64,000 nt of DNA from the NCBI RefSeq assembly GCF_014268745.2, contig NZ_JABWRB020000001.1:806001-870000 (forward strand). The letters run 5' to 3'. A program made the translations under genes and the position numbers. Of the stretch, positions 55,424 through 64,000 are shown one piece after another; position 1 is the stretch's first letter; each line of letters opens with the position of its first letter. Under the pieces are notes generated by a model, which worked only from the letters and a program-made list of their open reading frames with translations, made no database searches and was not told the origin of the DNA. The DNA is from Pseudomonas zanjanensis (GTDB taxonomy: Bacteria; Pseudomonadota; Gammaproteobacteria; Pseudomonadales; Pseudomonadaceae).

Positions 55424-56323
55424 TCAAGATTCACCCATCAGAAAATCAATCAACGCCCGTGCCGCCGCTGGCAATTGCCGATGGGGCGGATAGATGATTG
55501 AAAACGGTCGGCTGCGCCCGCCAACGTCTTCCAGCAACACCACCAGTTCCCCGCGCTCGATTCGCTCCCGGACGATGAATTCATAGGTCTGGCAGATCCC
55601 CATCCCGGCCTGGGCCAGGGACACGATGCCCAATACATCGTCGGACACCTGGACATTGCCCGCCGGCAGCCATTCCCGATCTTGCTGGTTTTCGCGAAAT
55701 AGCCAAGGTGCGATGCGTCCGCTGCTGGGCATCACGAACGGCAGGCAGGCGTGGGCCGCCAGTTCATCGACGTGCCGGGGCGTTCCGGCGCGTGCCAGGT
55801 AGTGCGGCGCGGCCACCAGGCAAAGGCGGGCGTCTTCGAGCTTGCGGCCGACCAGCCCGCTGTCCGGCAATGGCCCGAGGCGGATCGCCAGGTCATACCC
55901 CTCGGCCACCAGATCGACATTACGGTTGGTAATGCTCAGCTCGACCCGAACCTGTGGAAAAGCCTGGATGAAACGCGACAGCAGCGACGGCAGGCGGTAA
56001 TGGCCGTAGGTGGTCGGCACGCTCAGGCGCACGCGACCGCTCAGGACGCCGTCCTGGCCTTGGATTCGCCGCTCCGCATCGTCAATCAGGGCAAAGGCCG
56101 AGCGCGATTGTTCCAGGTACAACGTGCCGGCATCGGTCAGGTTCAGCCGCCGGGTCGTACGACGCAACAGTTGCACGCCGAGCCGGGCTTCGAGGCGGGA
56201 GATGGCGCGGCTCAGGACCGAAGGCGTGGTTCCCAGCGCCACGGCGCCAGCGCTGAGAGTGCCTTTTTCCACGACCGTGACGAAGGCTTCCACGTCGGCC
56301 AGATGATCGAATCGACGGGGCAT
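55424..56323 (-). CDS. LysR-family transcriptional regulator
   Basis: LysR-type regulator of 299 residues. The N-terminal helix-turn-helix reads FVTVVEKGTLSAGAVALG then SVLSRAISRLEARLGVQLL. The effector domain has VRLSVPTTYGHYRLPSLL and YDLAIRLGPLPDSGLVGR. ATG 56323 gives the family start; upstream ATGs (to 56473) run into the divergent promoter. It is divergent from the PfpI-like gene and probably controls it, the classic LysR arrangement. Confidence 0.9.
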   Translation of the reverse strand: MPRRFDHLADVEAFVTVVEKGTLSAGAVALGTTPSVLSRAISRLEARLGVQLLRRTTRRLNLTDAGTLYLEQSRSAFALIDDAERRIQGQDGVLSGRVRLSVPTTYGHYRLPSLLSRFIQAFPQVRVELSITNRNVDLVAEGYDLAIRLGPLPDSGLVGRKLEDARLCLVAAPHYLARAGTPRHVDELAAHACLPFVMPSSGRIAPWLFRENQQDREWLPAGNVQVSDDVLGIVSLAQAGMGICQTYEFIVRERIERGELVVLLEDVGGRSRPFSIIYPPHRQLPAAARALIDFLMGES

Positions 56324-56426
56324 TGTTGCCTCCAGGGGCCAGGTGATGTTCCGGGCAGCCAGTTTATCGCCGCTAAGCGCATCAATACAGTGAGCGCATC
56401 TTTTATCGAAGCGTCCTGGAGTCATC

Positions 56427-57272
56427 ATGAAAAAAATCACTACCTTGGCAACGTCTGTCGTTCTGGCAGGCATCAGCGTCGCGGCCCATGCCGATAACGT
56501 GCTGGTGGTCCTGTCGGACGCCGATCATCTGGACCTGAAAAATGGCCAGGTCTTCTCCACCGGGTTCTACCTCAACGAATTGCTGCAACCGGTGAAACTC
56601 TTGCTGGAGGCGGGTCACCAGGTGACGTTCGCAACGCCCGAGGGCAAGGCGCCGACGCTGGACCGTTCCTCGGTGGACAAAATGTATTTCAACAATGACT
56701 CGGCGGAGCTGGAGCGCTACCAGGCGTTGTTGGGGCAGTTGAAGATCACGTCGGCCAAGGACTCACCGGTGATCAGCCTGGCCCGTGTCGAGCAGATCGG
56801 CCTGGACCGGTTCGATGCCCTGTACATCCCAGGCGGGCATGCACCGATGCAGGATTTGCTCACGAGCGCGCCGTTGGGGCGGGTGCTGACGCATTTTCAT
56901 GACCAGGGCAAGACCACCGCGCTGGTCTGCCATGGCCCGATCGCGTTGCTGTCGACCATCACCGATGCCCAGGGCTTCGTTGGCCAGTTGGCAGCCAAAG
57001 GCCAAGCCTCGGCCAAGGCCGGCTGGATCTATGCCGGGTACAAGATGACGGTGATCAGCAATCAGGAGGAAGAATTGGCCAAGGGGCTGCTAGGTGGCGG
57101 GAGCATGAAGTTCTATCCGCAGAATGCGTTGGAGCAGGCGGGCGGCCAATACAGCAGCAACACATCACCCTGGACGTCCCATGTGGTCATGGATCGTGAG
57201 TTGATCACCGGCCAGAACCCGGCGTCGGCGCTGGAAGTGGGGAAGGTGTTGGTCAAGCGGTTGAAACATTGA
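56427..57272 (+). CDS. Secreted DJ-1/PfpI-family protein
   Basis: Protein of 281 residues. A clear signal peptide (cleavage near AAHA, residue 22) makes it periplasmic. The DJ-1/PfpI core shows LYIPGGHAPMQDL and the nucleophile elbow LVCHGPIALL with Cys168 followed by His. Relatives include Hsp31-type chaperone/glyoxalases and other hydrolases; most are cytoplasmic, so the export signal is notable. Substrate unknown. Divergent from the LysR gene, gap 103 bases. Confidence 0.88.
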   Translation: MKKITTLATSVVLAGISVAAHADNVLVVLSDADHLDLKNGQVFSTGFYLNELLQPVKLLLEAGHQVTFATPEGKAPTLDRSSVDKMYFNNDSAELERYQALLGQLKITSAKDSPVISLARVEQIGLDRFDALYIPGGHAPMQDLLTSAPLGRVLTHFHDQGKTTALVCHGPIALLSTITDAQGFVGQLAAKGQASAKAGWIYAGYKMTVISNQEEELAKGLLGGGSMKFYPQNALEQAGGQYSSNTSPWTSHVVMDRELITGQNPASALEVGKVLVKRLKH

Positions 57273-57291
57273 TCCACCAAACACCGCAACC

Positions 57292-57385
57292 CCTGTGGGA
57301 GCGGGCTTGCTCGCGAAGACGGCGGAGCAGTCAACATTGATGTTGCCTGACACACCGCTTTCGCGAGCAAGCCCGCTCCCACAGG
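57292..57385. repeat. REPIN, GCGGGC-type
   Basis: Inverted arms 57292-57318 and 57358-57385, core GGGAGCGGGCTTGCTCGCGA, between the convergent PfpI-like and ppsR genes. Confidence 0.88.
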
Positions 57386-57405
57386 TTTTATGGTGTACCT
57401 GAGGA

Positions 57406-58224
57406 TTACTTGAACCTCCGCTCCACCCCTTTCTCCACCAGGATCTTCGCCGAAATCTCTTCCACGGAAAAATGCGTGGAGTTGATATGGGGAATGTTCT
57501 CCCGCCGGAACAGGTTTTCCACCTCGCGCACTTCGAATTCGCACTGGGCGTAGCTTGAATAACGACTGTTGGGCTTGCGCTCGTTGCGGATCGCGGTGAG
57601 GCGGTCCGGGTCGATGGTCAGGCCGAACAGCTTGTGCTGGTGGGCGCGCAGGGCGCTGGGCAGTTGCAGGCGCTCCATGTCGTCTTCGGTCAGCGGATAG
57701 TTGGCCGCGCGGATGCCAAATTGCATCGCCATGTACAGGCACGTCGGTGTCTTACCACAACGCGACACACCCACTAGGATCAGGTCGGCCTTGTCGTAAT
57801 AATGCGTGCGGGCGCCGTCATCGTTGTCCAGCGCGAAGTTGACCGCCTCGATCCGCTCCATGTAGTTGGAGTTGTGGCCGATGGAATGGGACTTGCCGAC
57901 CGAGTAGGAAGAATGCTCGCTCAGTTCCTGTTCCAGGGGCGCCAGGAAGGTGGAAAAAATATCGATCATGAAACCATTGGACGTTGCGAGAATCTCACGG
58001 ATGTCCTGATTGACGATGGTATCGAAGATGATCGGGCGGAAACCGTCGGTTTCGGCGGCTTTATTGATTTGCTGTACCATGGCCCGCGCCTTGTCGACGC
58101 TGTCGATGTACGGACGTATGAATTTGGCGAAGGTAATGTTTTCGAACTGTGCCAACAGGCTTTGGCCTAGCGTTTCGGCCGTGATGCCGGTGCCGTCGGA
58201 GATAAAGAAAGCAGATCGTTTCAT
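57406..58224 (-). CDS. ppsR: PEP synthase regulatory protein (kinase/pyrophosphorylase)
   Basis: Bifunctional DUF299-family regulator of 272 residues. It inactivates PEP synthase by ADP-dependent phosphorylation of a Thr and reactivates it by Pi-dependent pyrophosphorolysis. [19 protein letters not shown] is the N-terminal signature and [15 protein letters not shown] is the nucleotide-binding loop. Divergent from its target gene ppsA, which fixes the identification as PEP synthase rather than PPDK regulator. Confidence 0.95.
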   Translation of the reverse strand: MKRSAFFISDGTGITAETLGQSLLAQFENITFAKFIRPYIDSVDKARAMVQQINKAAETDGFRPIIFDTIVNQDIREILATSNGFMIDIFSTFLAPLEQELSEHSSYSVGKSHSIGHNSNYMERIEAVNFALDNDDGARTHYYDKADLILVGVSRCGKTPTCLYMAMQFGIRAANYPLTEDDMERLQLPSALRAHQHKLFGLTIDPDRLTAIRNERKPNSRYSSYAQCEFEVREVENLFRRENIPHINSTHFSVEEISAKILVEKGVERRFK

Positions 58225-58408
58225 TTGCGCCTTGGGCCTTAAGCTAGTGAGCTAGTGACGATTCTTGGATATGATAGGCGCGATTTGCCGGCCACCATTG
58301 GCCCGCATTCTCACTTATTTTCCAGGTCCAGGCCATATCGCCGGCAAGCGCTCCCCTGGAGCCGCCGGTGCCTTGAGCTTTTCCAACACAGTTAGTGGAG
58401 AGATCACC

Positions 58409-60784
58409 TTGGTAGAGTACGTAGTTTCCCTCGATAAGCTCGGCGTCCATGATGTGGAGCATGTGGGGGGCAAGAACGCATCCCTGGGCGAGATGATCAG
58501 CAACCTCGCCGGTGCCGGCGTATCGGTGCCAGGTGGCTTCGCCACGACCGCCCAGGCTTATCGTGATTTCCTGGAACTGAGCGGCCTGAACAAGCAGATC
58601 CACGATGCGCTCGATGCCCTGGACGTCGACGACGTCAATGCCCTGGCCAAGACCGGTGCCCAGATCCGCCAATGGATCATGGAAGCCGAGTTCCCCGAGA
58701 AACTGAACGCCGAGATCCGCACCGCTTTCGCCAAGCTGTCCGAAGGCAATCCCGACATCGCCGTCGCCGTGCGTTCCTCGGCCACCGCCGAAGACCTCCC
58801 GGATGCCTCCTTCGCCGGCCAGCAGGAAACCTTCCTGAACATCCGTGGCGTGGAAAACGTCATCCGCGCCGCCAAGGAAGTCTTCGCCTCCCTTTTCAAC
58901 GACCGTGCCATTTCCTACCGCGTGCACCAGGGCTTCGACCACAAATTGGTCGCCCTCTCCGCGGGTGTGCAGCGCATGGTCCGCTCCGAAACCGGCACCG
59001 CCGGCGTGATGTTCACCCTCGACACCGAGTCGGGCTTCCGTGACGTGGTGTTCATCACCGGCGCCTACGGCCTGGGTGAAACCGTCGTGCAAGGCGCGGT
59101 GAACCCGGATGAGTTCTACGTTCACAAAGGCACGCTGCAAGCCGGTCGCCCGGCCATCCTGCGCCGCAACCTGGGCAGCAAGGCCATCAAGATGATCTAC
59201 GGCGACGAAGCCAAGGCCGGTCGCTCGGTGAAGACCGTCGACGTGGACAAGGCCGAGCGCGCGCGTTTCTGCCTGACCGACGCTGAAGTCAGCGAGCTGG
59301 CCAAGCAGGCGATGATCATCGAGCAGCACTACAAGTGCCCGATGGACATCGAGTGGGCCAAGGACGGTGACGACGGCAAGCTGTACATCGTGCAGGCCCG
59401 TCCGGAAACCGTGAAGAGCCGCACCCAGGCCAACGTCATGGAGCGCTACCTGCTCAAGGAAACCGGCACCGTGCTGGTGGAAGGCCGGGCCATCGGCCAA
59501 CGCATCGGCGCGGGCAAGGTGCGGATCATCAAGGACGTCTCGGAGATGGACAAGGTCCAGGCCGGCGACGTATTGGTATCCGACATGACCGACCCGGACT
59601 GGGAACCGGTGATGAAGCGCGCCAGTGCCATCGTCACCAACCGCGGCGGGCGTACCTGCCACGCGGCGATCATCGCCCGTGAACTGGGAATCCCGGCAGT
59701 GGTCGGTTGCGGCAACGCCACCCAACTGCTCAAGGACGGCCAGGGCGTGACTGTTTCCTGCGCCGAAGGCGACACCGGCTACATCTTCGAGGGCGAACTG
59801 GGCTTCGACATCAAGAAGAACTCCGTGGACGCCATGCCGGAGCTGCCGTTCAAGATCATGATGAACGTCGGCAATCCGGATCGTGCCTTCGACTTCGCGC
59901 AATTGCCGAACGCCGGCGTGGGCCTGGCCCGCCTGGAGTTCATCATCAACCGCATGATCGGCGTGCACCCCAAGGCACTGCTAAACTACGACGGCCTGCC
60001 CCAGGACATCAAGGACAGCGTCGACAAGCGCATTGCCGGCTACGACGATCCGGTCGGTTTCTACGTCGAGAAGCTGGTGGAAGGCATCAGCACCCTGGCG
60101 GCGGCGTTCTGGCCGAAAAAAGTCATCGTGCGCCTGTCGGACTTCAAGTCCAACGAATACGCCAACCTGATCGGCGGCAAGCTCTACGAGCCGGAAGAAG
60201 AGAACCCGATGCTGGGCTTCCGGGGTGCGTCGCGCTACATCAGCGAATCGTTCCGCGATTGCTTTGAACTCGAATGCCGCGCCCTCAAGCGCGTGCGCAA
60301 CGAGATGGGCCTGACCAACGTCGAGATCATGGTGCCGTTCGTGCGGACCCTCGGTGAAGCGAGCCAGGTGGTTGACCTGCTGGCGGAAAACGGCCTGGCC
60401 CGTGGCGACAATGGCCTGCGCGTGATCATGATGTGCGAGCTGCCGTCCAACGCCATCCTGGCTGAAGAATTCCTTGAGTTCTTCGACGGTTTCTCCATCG
60501 GTTCCAACGACCTGACCCAGCTGACCCTGGGCCTGGACCGCGATTCCGGGATCATCGCCCACCTGTTCGACGAGCGGAACCCGGCGGTCAAGAAGCTGCT
60601 GGCCAATGCCATTGCCGCCTGCAACAAGGCCGGCAAGTACATCGGCATCTGCGGCCAGGGCCCTTCGGACCACCCGGACCTGGCCAAATGGCTGATGGAG
60701 CAGGGCATCGAAAGCGTTTCGTTGAACCCGGACTCCGTGTTGGAAACCTGGTTCTTCCTGGCCGAGGGGCAGGCTGCGGTCTGA
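58409..60784 (+). CDS. ppsA: Phosphoenolpyruvate synthase
   Basis: Converts pyruvate and ATP to PEP, AMP and phosphate for gluconeogenesis. The protein has 791 residues, the usual length. An N-terminal ATP-binding domain ([37 protein letters not shown]) is followed by the phosphohistidine domain [15 protein letters not shown] (His418) and the PEP-binding TIM barrel ([28 protein letters not shown]). The frame is open upstream to 58265, but TTG 58409 with GGAG gives the known N-terminus. Regulated by the divergent PpsR. Confidence 0.95.
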   Translation: MVEYVVSLDKLGVHDVEHVGGKNASLGEMISNLAGAGVSVPGGFATTAQAYRDFLELSGLNKQIHDALDALDVDDVNALAKTGAQIRQWIMEAEFPEKLNAEIRTAFAKLSEGNPDIAVAVRSSATAEDLPDASFAGQQETFLNIRGVENVIRAAKEVFASLFNDRAISYRVHQGFDHKLVALSAGVQRMVRSETGTAGVMFTLDTESGFRDVVFITGAYGLGETVVQGAVNPDEFYVHKGTLQAGRPAILRRNLGSKAIKMIYGDEAKAGRSVKTVDVDKAERARFCLTDAEVSELAKQAMIIEQHYKCPMDIEWAKDGDDGKLYIVQARPETVKSRTQANVMERYLLKETGTVLVEGRAIGQRIGAGKVRIIKDVSEMDKVQAGDVLVSDMTDPDWEPVMKRASAIVTNRGGRTCHAAIIARELGIPAVVGCGNATQLLKDGQGVTVSCAEGDTGYIFEGELGFDIKKNSVDAMPELPFKIMMNVGNPDRAFDFAQLPNAGVGLARLEFIINRMIGVHPKALLNYDGLPQDIKDSVDKRIAGYDDPVGFYVEKLVEGISTLAAAFWPKKVIVRLSDFKSNEYANLIGGKLYEPEEENPMLGFRGASRYISESFRDCFELECRALKRVRNEMGLTNVEIMVPFVRTLGEASQVVDLLAENGLARGDNGLRVIMMCELPSNAILAEEFLEFFDGFSIGSNDLTQLTLGLDRDSGIIAHLFDERNPAVKKLLANAIAACNKAGKYIGICGQGPSDHPDLAKWLMEQGIESVSLNPDSVLETWFFLAEGQAAV

Positions 60785-60832
60785 TCGAGTGAAGGGGCCT
60801 GATCGACTAAAGCCCGTCAGTTAGTCGCAGAA

Positions 60833-60926
60833 CCTGTGGGAGCGGGCTTGCTCGCGAAAGCGGTGCGTCAGACAACATCCATGTTGACTGTTCCGCCGTC
60901 TTCGCGAGCAAGCCCGCTCCCACAGG
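60833..60926. repeat. REPIN, GCGGGC-type
   Basis: Inverted arms 60833-60863 and 60899-60926, core GGGAGCGGGCTTGCTCGCGA, just after ppsA. Confidence 0.88.
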
Positions 60927-60971
60927 GGGCTCAACTGATGGGCATTATCCGGGCCCCTTTTGATTGAAGTA

Positions 60972-61003
60972 GGGCGGGCTCCACAAGGAAGCCGCCCTTT
61001 TTT
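60972..61003 (+). terminator. Rho-independent terminator after ppsA
   Basis: GGGCGGGCTCC pairs with GGAAGCCGCCC (one small internal mismatch) around the loop ACAA, followed by six T. It ends 13 bases before the next ATG, so it separates ppsA from the hydrolase gene, or acts as an attenuator for it. Confidence 0.82.
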
Positions 61004-61016
61004 GTGCAAGAAGATT

Positions 61017-62006
61017 ATGCAAAGCAGCAGCAACCTCTTTCCTGTCGCCCTGATCAGCGCCGAGCGGCGCGGTGATCTGAGCGAAGACGTCTATCGCTTG
61101 AAACCCGGCAACAGCCCGGACGCCAGCGTCGAACTGGCCGTCACCCGGCTGGGCATGGCTGATCCCGGCGAAACCCGTGGTGTCCCGGTGATTTTGTTGC
61201 ACGGCAGTTTTTCCAACCGGCGTTTCTGGTATTCGCCCAAAGGCCTCGGCCTGGGCGCGTACCTGACGCGCCTGGGATTCGATGTCTGGATCCCCGAAAT
61301 GCGCGGCCATGGCTTATCCCAGCGTAACCAGGGTTATCGCCACAATCGGGTGGCTGACTACGCCCGTTACGACCTGCCGGCCATCGGCGCCTTCGTGCGT
61401 GAGCAGAGTGGGCAAGTGCCTCACTGGATCGGTCATTCCCTGGGGGGCATCACCCTGGCGGCAGCCTTGGGCGGCCACTACCTGGGCGAGCCCGCGGTGG
61501 CATCCGCGGCGTTTTTCGGCACCCAGGTCAGCCGCACCTACTGGCCGCTGAAGATTCCGCCGGTGGAATGGAGCGGCCGCTTCATCCTCAAGCGCTTTGC
61601 CCAGTTGTCCGGTTCAAGGCTCAAGCGCGGCCCCGAGGACGAGCCCATTGGCCTGGCCCTGGAAAGCATGCGCTGGTACGGCCTGTTCGGGCGTTTCGGC
61701 GATGCCGAGAAGAACTGGTGGGCCGGTTTGGCCGATGTTCAGTTGCCGGTGCTGGCGGTGAGTGCCGCGGGCGATCACCAGGACCCGACTTGGGCGTGCC
61801 GCAAACTCTTCGATCAGATCGGTTCCACGCACAAGCAGTTTGTCTGCCTGGGTCGAGGACAGGGTTTCACTGACGATTTCGGTCACGTCGAGATGCTGGT
61901 CAGCAAGGCCGCCCACCTTGAGGTCTGGCCGTTGGTGGCGCGCTGGCTCGAGGATCAGCAGGCGCCCTTGCTGGGTGAACAGCCCCAGTTGGCCGAGGCG
62001 GTTTGA
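61017..62006 (+). CDS. Alpha/beta hydrolase
   Basis: Alpha/beta-fold hydrolase of 329 residues. The oxyanion region is VILLHGSFSNRRFWY and the nucleophile elbow is WIGHSLGGITLA (Ser). An acidic residue follows in SAAGDHQDP and a His in FGHVEMLVS. Substrate unknown; annotated as a probable esterase/lipase in the same position in P. aeruginosa (between ppsA and rraA). ATG 61017 is 13 bases after the T-run of the ppsA terminator, so most of its mRNA leader is very short or derives from read-through. Confidence 0.87.
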   Translation: MQSSSNLFPVALISAERRGDLSEDVYRLKPGNSPDASVELAVTRLGMADPGETRGVPVILLHGSFSNRRFWYSPKGLGLGAYLTRLGFDVWIPEMRGHGLSQRNQGYRHNRVADYARYDLPAIGAFVREQSGQVPHWIGHSLGGITLAAALGGHYLGEPAVASAAFFGTQVSRTYWPLKIPPVEWSGRFILKRFAQLSGSRLKRGPEDEPIGLALESMRWYGLFGRFGDAEKNWWAGLADVQLPVLAVSAAGDHQDPTWACRKLFDQIGSTHKQFVCLGRGQGFTDDFGHVEMLVSKAAHLEVWPLVARWLEDQQAPLLGEQPQLAEAV

Positions 62007-62131
62007 GGCGAAGGCTCTGACAAGGGCATTTCGCTCTGGTCTGCTTGCGGCTAAGATATGACGCTTCAAGCGGTTCCGGTCACAAACGGTTGCCATTCAA
62101 TCTGACGTTCCAGCCTTTCAGGAGTTGTTCG

Positions 62132-62623
62132 ATGAACCATTACCTCACGCCCGACCTGTGCGACGCCTACCCGGAACTGGTGCAGGTGTTGGAGCCGATG
62201 TTCAGCAATTTCGGTGGCCGCGATTCCTTCGGCGGCGAAATCGTGACCATCAAGTGCTTCGAGGACAACTCGCGGGTCAAGGAGCAGGTTGAACTCGATG
62301 GCAAGGGTAAAGTGCTGGTTGTGGATGGCGGCGGGTCGCTGCGCCGGGCCCTGCTGGGTGACATGTTGGCCGAGAAAGCGGCTAAGAATGGCTGGGAAGG
62401 CCTGGTGATCTACGGCTGCATCCGCGACGTCGACGTCATCGCCCAGACCGACCTCGGGGTCCAGGCCCTGGCCAGCCATCCGATGAAGACCGACCGGCGT
62501 GGTGTCGGCGAGCTCAATATAGCAGTGACCTTTGCCGGCGTGACGTTCCGCCCGGGCGAGTATGTCTATGCCGACAACAATGGCGTGATCGTTTCGCCAA
62601 GCCCACTGAAGATGCCTGAATAA
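62132..62623 (+). CDS. rraA: RraA-family protein (ribonuclease E activity regulator)
   Basis: Protein of 163 residues of the RraA/MenG-like family. Signature segments are [39 protein letters not shown] and [20 protein letters not shown]. coli RraA binds RNase E and lowers its activity; other members are HMG/CHA aldolases. The Asp/Arg pair of GDMLAE...GCIRD needed for aldolase activity is present, so either role is possible. ATG 62132 has AGGAG at about 62120. Confidence 0.9.
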   Translation: MNHYLTPDLCDAYPELVQVLEPMFSNFGGRDSFGGEIVTIKCFEDNSRVKEQVELDGKGKVLVVDGGGSLRRALLGDMLAEKAAKNGWEGLVIYGCIRDVDVIAQTDLGVQALASHPMKTDRRGVGELNIAVTFAGVTFRPGEYVYADNNGVIVSPSPLKMPE

Positions 62624-62648
62624 AGTACCGCAGCCATAAGGGATGAGG

Positions 62649-63644
62649 ATGTTCGAGGAAGAAAACGCGCAATGGGGGCTGGTGCATGCCCTGGTGCTGG
62701 ACGGTAAAGGCGGCGCGCGTTCCATAGCCCGGACCGAACTCGACGATTTGCAGCTGCTGCCCCACGAAAGCCTATGGCTGCACTGGGATCGCAGTCATCC
62801 GCAAACCCACACCTGGCTGCGCAAATCCAGCGGCCTGAGCGAATTCAACTGCGACCTGCTGCTGGAAGAAAACACCCGGCCGCGGTTGTTGCCGTTGCCC
62901 AACGCCGAACTGCTGCTGTTCCTGCGGGGGATCAACCTCAACCCGGGCGCCGAGCCTGAAGACATGGTCTCGGTACGGATCTTCGCGTCCGCCCAGCGGG
63001 TGATCTCCCTGCGTCTGCGACCGTTGCGCGCCACCGATGAACTGTTGGCGCAACTGGCCGAGGGCAAGGGGCCCGAGAACGCTTCCGAACTTATCCTTTA
63101 TATGGCGCAATACCTCACCGACAAGGTGCAGGACCTGGTCACTTGCCTCTCGGAAATCGTCGATGGCGAGGAAGAAAAACTCGACGCCGACGAACGGTAT
63201 GCTCCCGAGCATGACGCCATTTTGCACATCCGTCGAAGGGCTGCCGGACTCAAGCGATTCCTGGCGCCACAGCGAGATATCTTCGGCCAGATGTCGAGGA
63301 TCAAGTTGCCCTGGTTCGTCGAGGACGATGGCGACTATTGGAACGAATTGAACAACAGCCTGACCCGTTATCTCGAAGAGCTGGAATTGACCCGAGAGCG
63401 CGTGGGGCTTGTGCTGGAGGCCGAAGACCGGCGCCTGTCGGTGCGCATGAACCGCACCATGTACCGCTTCGGCATCATCACCGGGATTTTCCTGCCGATG
63501 AGTTTTCTCACCGGCCTTTTAGGTATCAACGTCGGTGGCATTCCGTTTTCCGAAAGCCCCTACGGTTTCATGGTCGCGTGCCTGCTGATGATCTGCGTCG
63601 CGACGGGGCAGTGGTGGTTGTTCCGCCGTTTGCGCTGGGTGTGA
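62649..63644 (+). CDS. cmaX: CorA/ZntB-like divalent cation transporter CmaX
   Basis: Protein of 331 residues. A large cytoplasmic domain (1-270) precedes two C-terminal membrane helices. The pore signature is GIN (TGLLGINVGGIPFSES) instead of the CorA GMN, as in ZntB-type zinc channels. ATG 62649 sits 6 bases after AAGGG; ATG 62643 is directly on it. Matches cmaX of the cmaX-crfX-cmpX cluster upstream of sigX-oprF in P. aeruginosa and P. fluorescens. Metal selectivity is inferred from the GIN motif. Confidence 0.88.
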   Translation: MFEEENAQWGLVHALVLDGKGGARSIARTELDDLQLLPHESLWLHWDRSHPQTHTWLRKSSGLSEFNCDLLLEENTRPRLLPLPNAELLLFLRGINLNPGAEPEDMVSVRIFASAQRVISLRLRPLRATDELLAQLAEGKGPENASELILYMAQYLTDKVQDLVTCLSEIVDGEEEKLDADERYAPEHDAILHIRRRAAGLKRFLAPQRDIFGQMSRIKLPWFVEDDGDYWNELNNSLTRYLEELELTRERVGLVLEAEDRRLSVRMNRTMYRFGIITGIFLPMSFLTGLLGINVGGIPFSESPYGFMVACLLMICVATGQWWLFRRLRWV

Positions 63645-63707
63645 TGGGGTTTCATGTGACCCGACGAAATGTGATCGCGTCTTCCACAGACATCACGAGA
63701 GGTGCGT

Positions 63708-63953
63708 ATGCACGATCCGTTTGAACAGTCTTTGCGCGACATGCTCAAGGCTTCGCCGTCCAGCCGGGACGACGACGCATGCTTGGGGCGTGTACTGAAA
63801 ACCGCCAACCGCCAGGTTGGCGCGGGGGATCTGTTCAGCCTGCTGGGCCGCTGGTTGCCCGCGCTGATGATCGCCCTGAATAATGGATCGGCCCATGTCT
63901 CGCCGGTTTCCCGCCGTAAACCTGTTACTCGCACCGCTGATAAGGCTGATTGA
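63708..63953 (+). CDS. crfX: Small protein CrfX
   Basis: Protein of 81 residues starting MHDPFEQSLRDML. It has a charged N-terminal half, a hydrophobic centre (LFSLLGRWLPALMIALNN) and a basic tail. No domain recognised. Identified by its place between cmaX and cmpX. GAGAGG just before ATG 63708 supports the start over the GTG two codons earlier. Function unknown in the family; the gene cluster is tied to SigX and cell-wall stress. Confidence 0.85.
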   Translation: MHDPFEQSLRDMLKASPSSRDDDACLGRVLKTANRQVGAGDLFSLLGRWLPALMIALNNGSAHVSPVSRRKPVTRTADKAD

Positions 63954-63955
63954 AT

Positions 63956-64000
63956 ATGGAACTTGATCTCTGGACCCAGAGCCTCGTCACGGCAATGACT
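63956..64000 (+). CDS. cmpX: CmpX (mechanosensitive channel-like), first 15 codons only
   Basis: ATG 63956 opens a frame reading MELDLWTQSLVTAMT that runs to the window end, two bases after the crfX stop. CmpX is a small-conductance mechanosensitive-channel-like membrane protein in this position. The call rests on synteny and the short N-terminus. Confidence 0.7.
   Translation, partial: MELDLWTQSLVTAMT

Noticed and set aside
58244..59968. Minus-strand open frame of 574 codons
   Set aside because: Antisense shadow of ppsA; His/Val/Asp-rich and motif-free.

Overview
The window looks like chromosomal DNA of a fluorescent Pseudomonas, most likely of the P. fluorescens species complex. The evidence is GC-rich codon use, a pyoverdine locus (pvdS, pvdL, pvdH, an mbtH-like gene), the gene run ppsR/ppsA-hydrolase-rraA-cmaX-crfX-cmpX, and 13 intergenic inverted pairs of the short REP palindromes typical of this group. 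I see no rRNA, tRNA, insertion sequence, prophage or CRISPR array. The calls rest on reading the sequence and on recalled family knowledge; no database search was run.

Layout. 1-3936: BvgS/EvgS-type hybrid sensor kinase (cut by the window edge) and its NarL-type regulator. 4395-12019: dGTPase-like enzyme, a three-gene YqjD/YqjE-type membrane cluster, ammonium transporter, CPA2 antiporter, a glutaredoxin-like protein, a small gene behind a perfect LexA box, and a pseudouridine synthase. 12327-15054: small lipoprotein and molybdenum-cofactor genes mobA, moaB, moeA. 15114-22240: lipid kinase, NarL/NarX-like two-component pair, a degenerate Hpt-like protein, cheV behind a sigma-28 promoter, MOSC protein, ppnP and an exonuclease. 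22303-30002: an acyclic-terpene-utilisation-like cluster (atuF, atuD, atuC, atuA on the minus strand, with a divergent TetR regulator and a two-site operator between them). It lacks atuB and atuE in this window.

30906-55302 is an iron-uptake region interrupted by a disulfide-bond region. Four sites match the PvdS iron-starvation box (TAAAT or TAATT, 16 bases, CGT). They lie before a siderophore-type acetyltransferase, pvdL, pvdH and the mbtH-like gene. pvdS has a sigma-70 promoter overlapped by a Fur box. Fur would therefore repress pvdS in iron, and PvdS would switch on the four units when iron is scarce. PvdL (4334 residues) reads as FAAL-ACP / C-A-T / C-A-T-E / C-A-T, fitting the acyl-Glu-D-Tyr-Dab pyoverdine precursor; PvdH makes the Dab. 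Between pvdL and pvdH sit dsbG, a TlpA-like fusion and dsbD, with a divergent OmpR-type two-component system.

55424-64000: LysR regulator with a divergent secreted DJ-1/PfpI protein, then ppsR/ppsA (PEP synthase and its regulator), an alpha/beta hydrolase, rraA, cmaX, crfX and the first codons of cmpX. No wholly unknown multi-gene system stands out. The best leads are the reduced atu cluster, the LexA-controlled small gene, the LGT-like/TlpA fusion and the degenerate Hpt-like protein.
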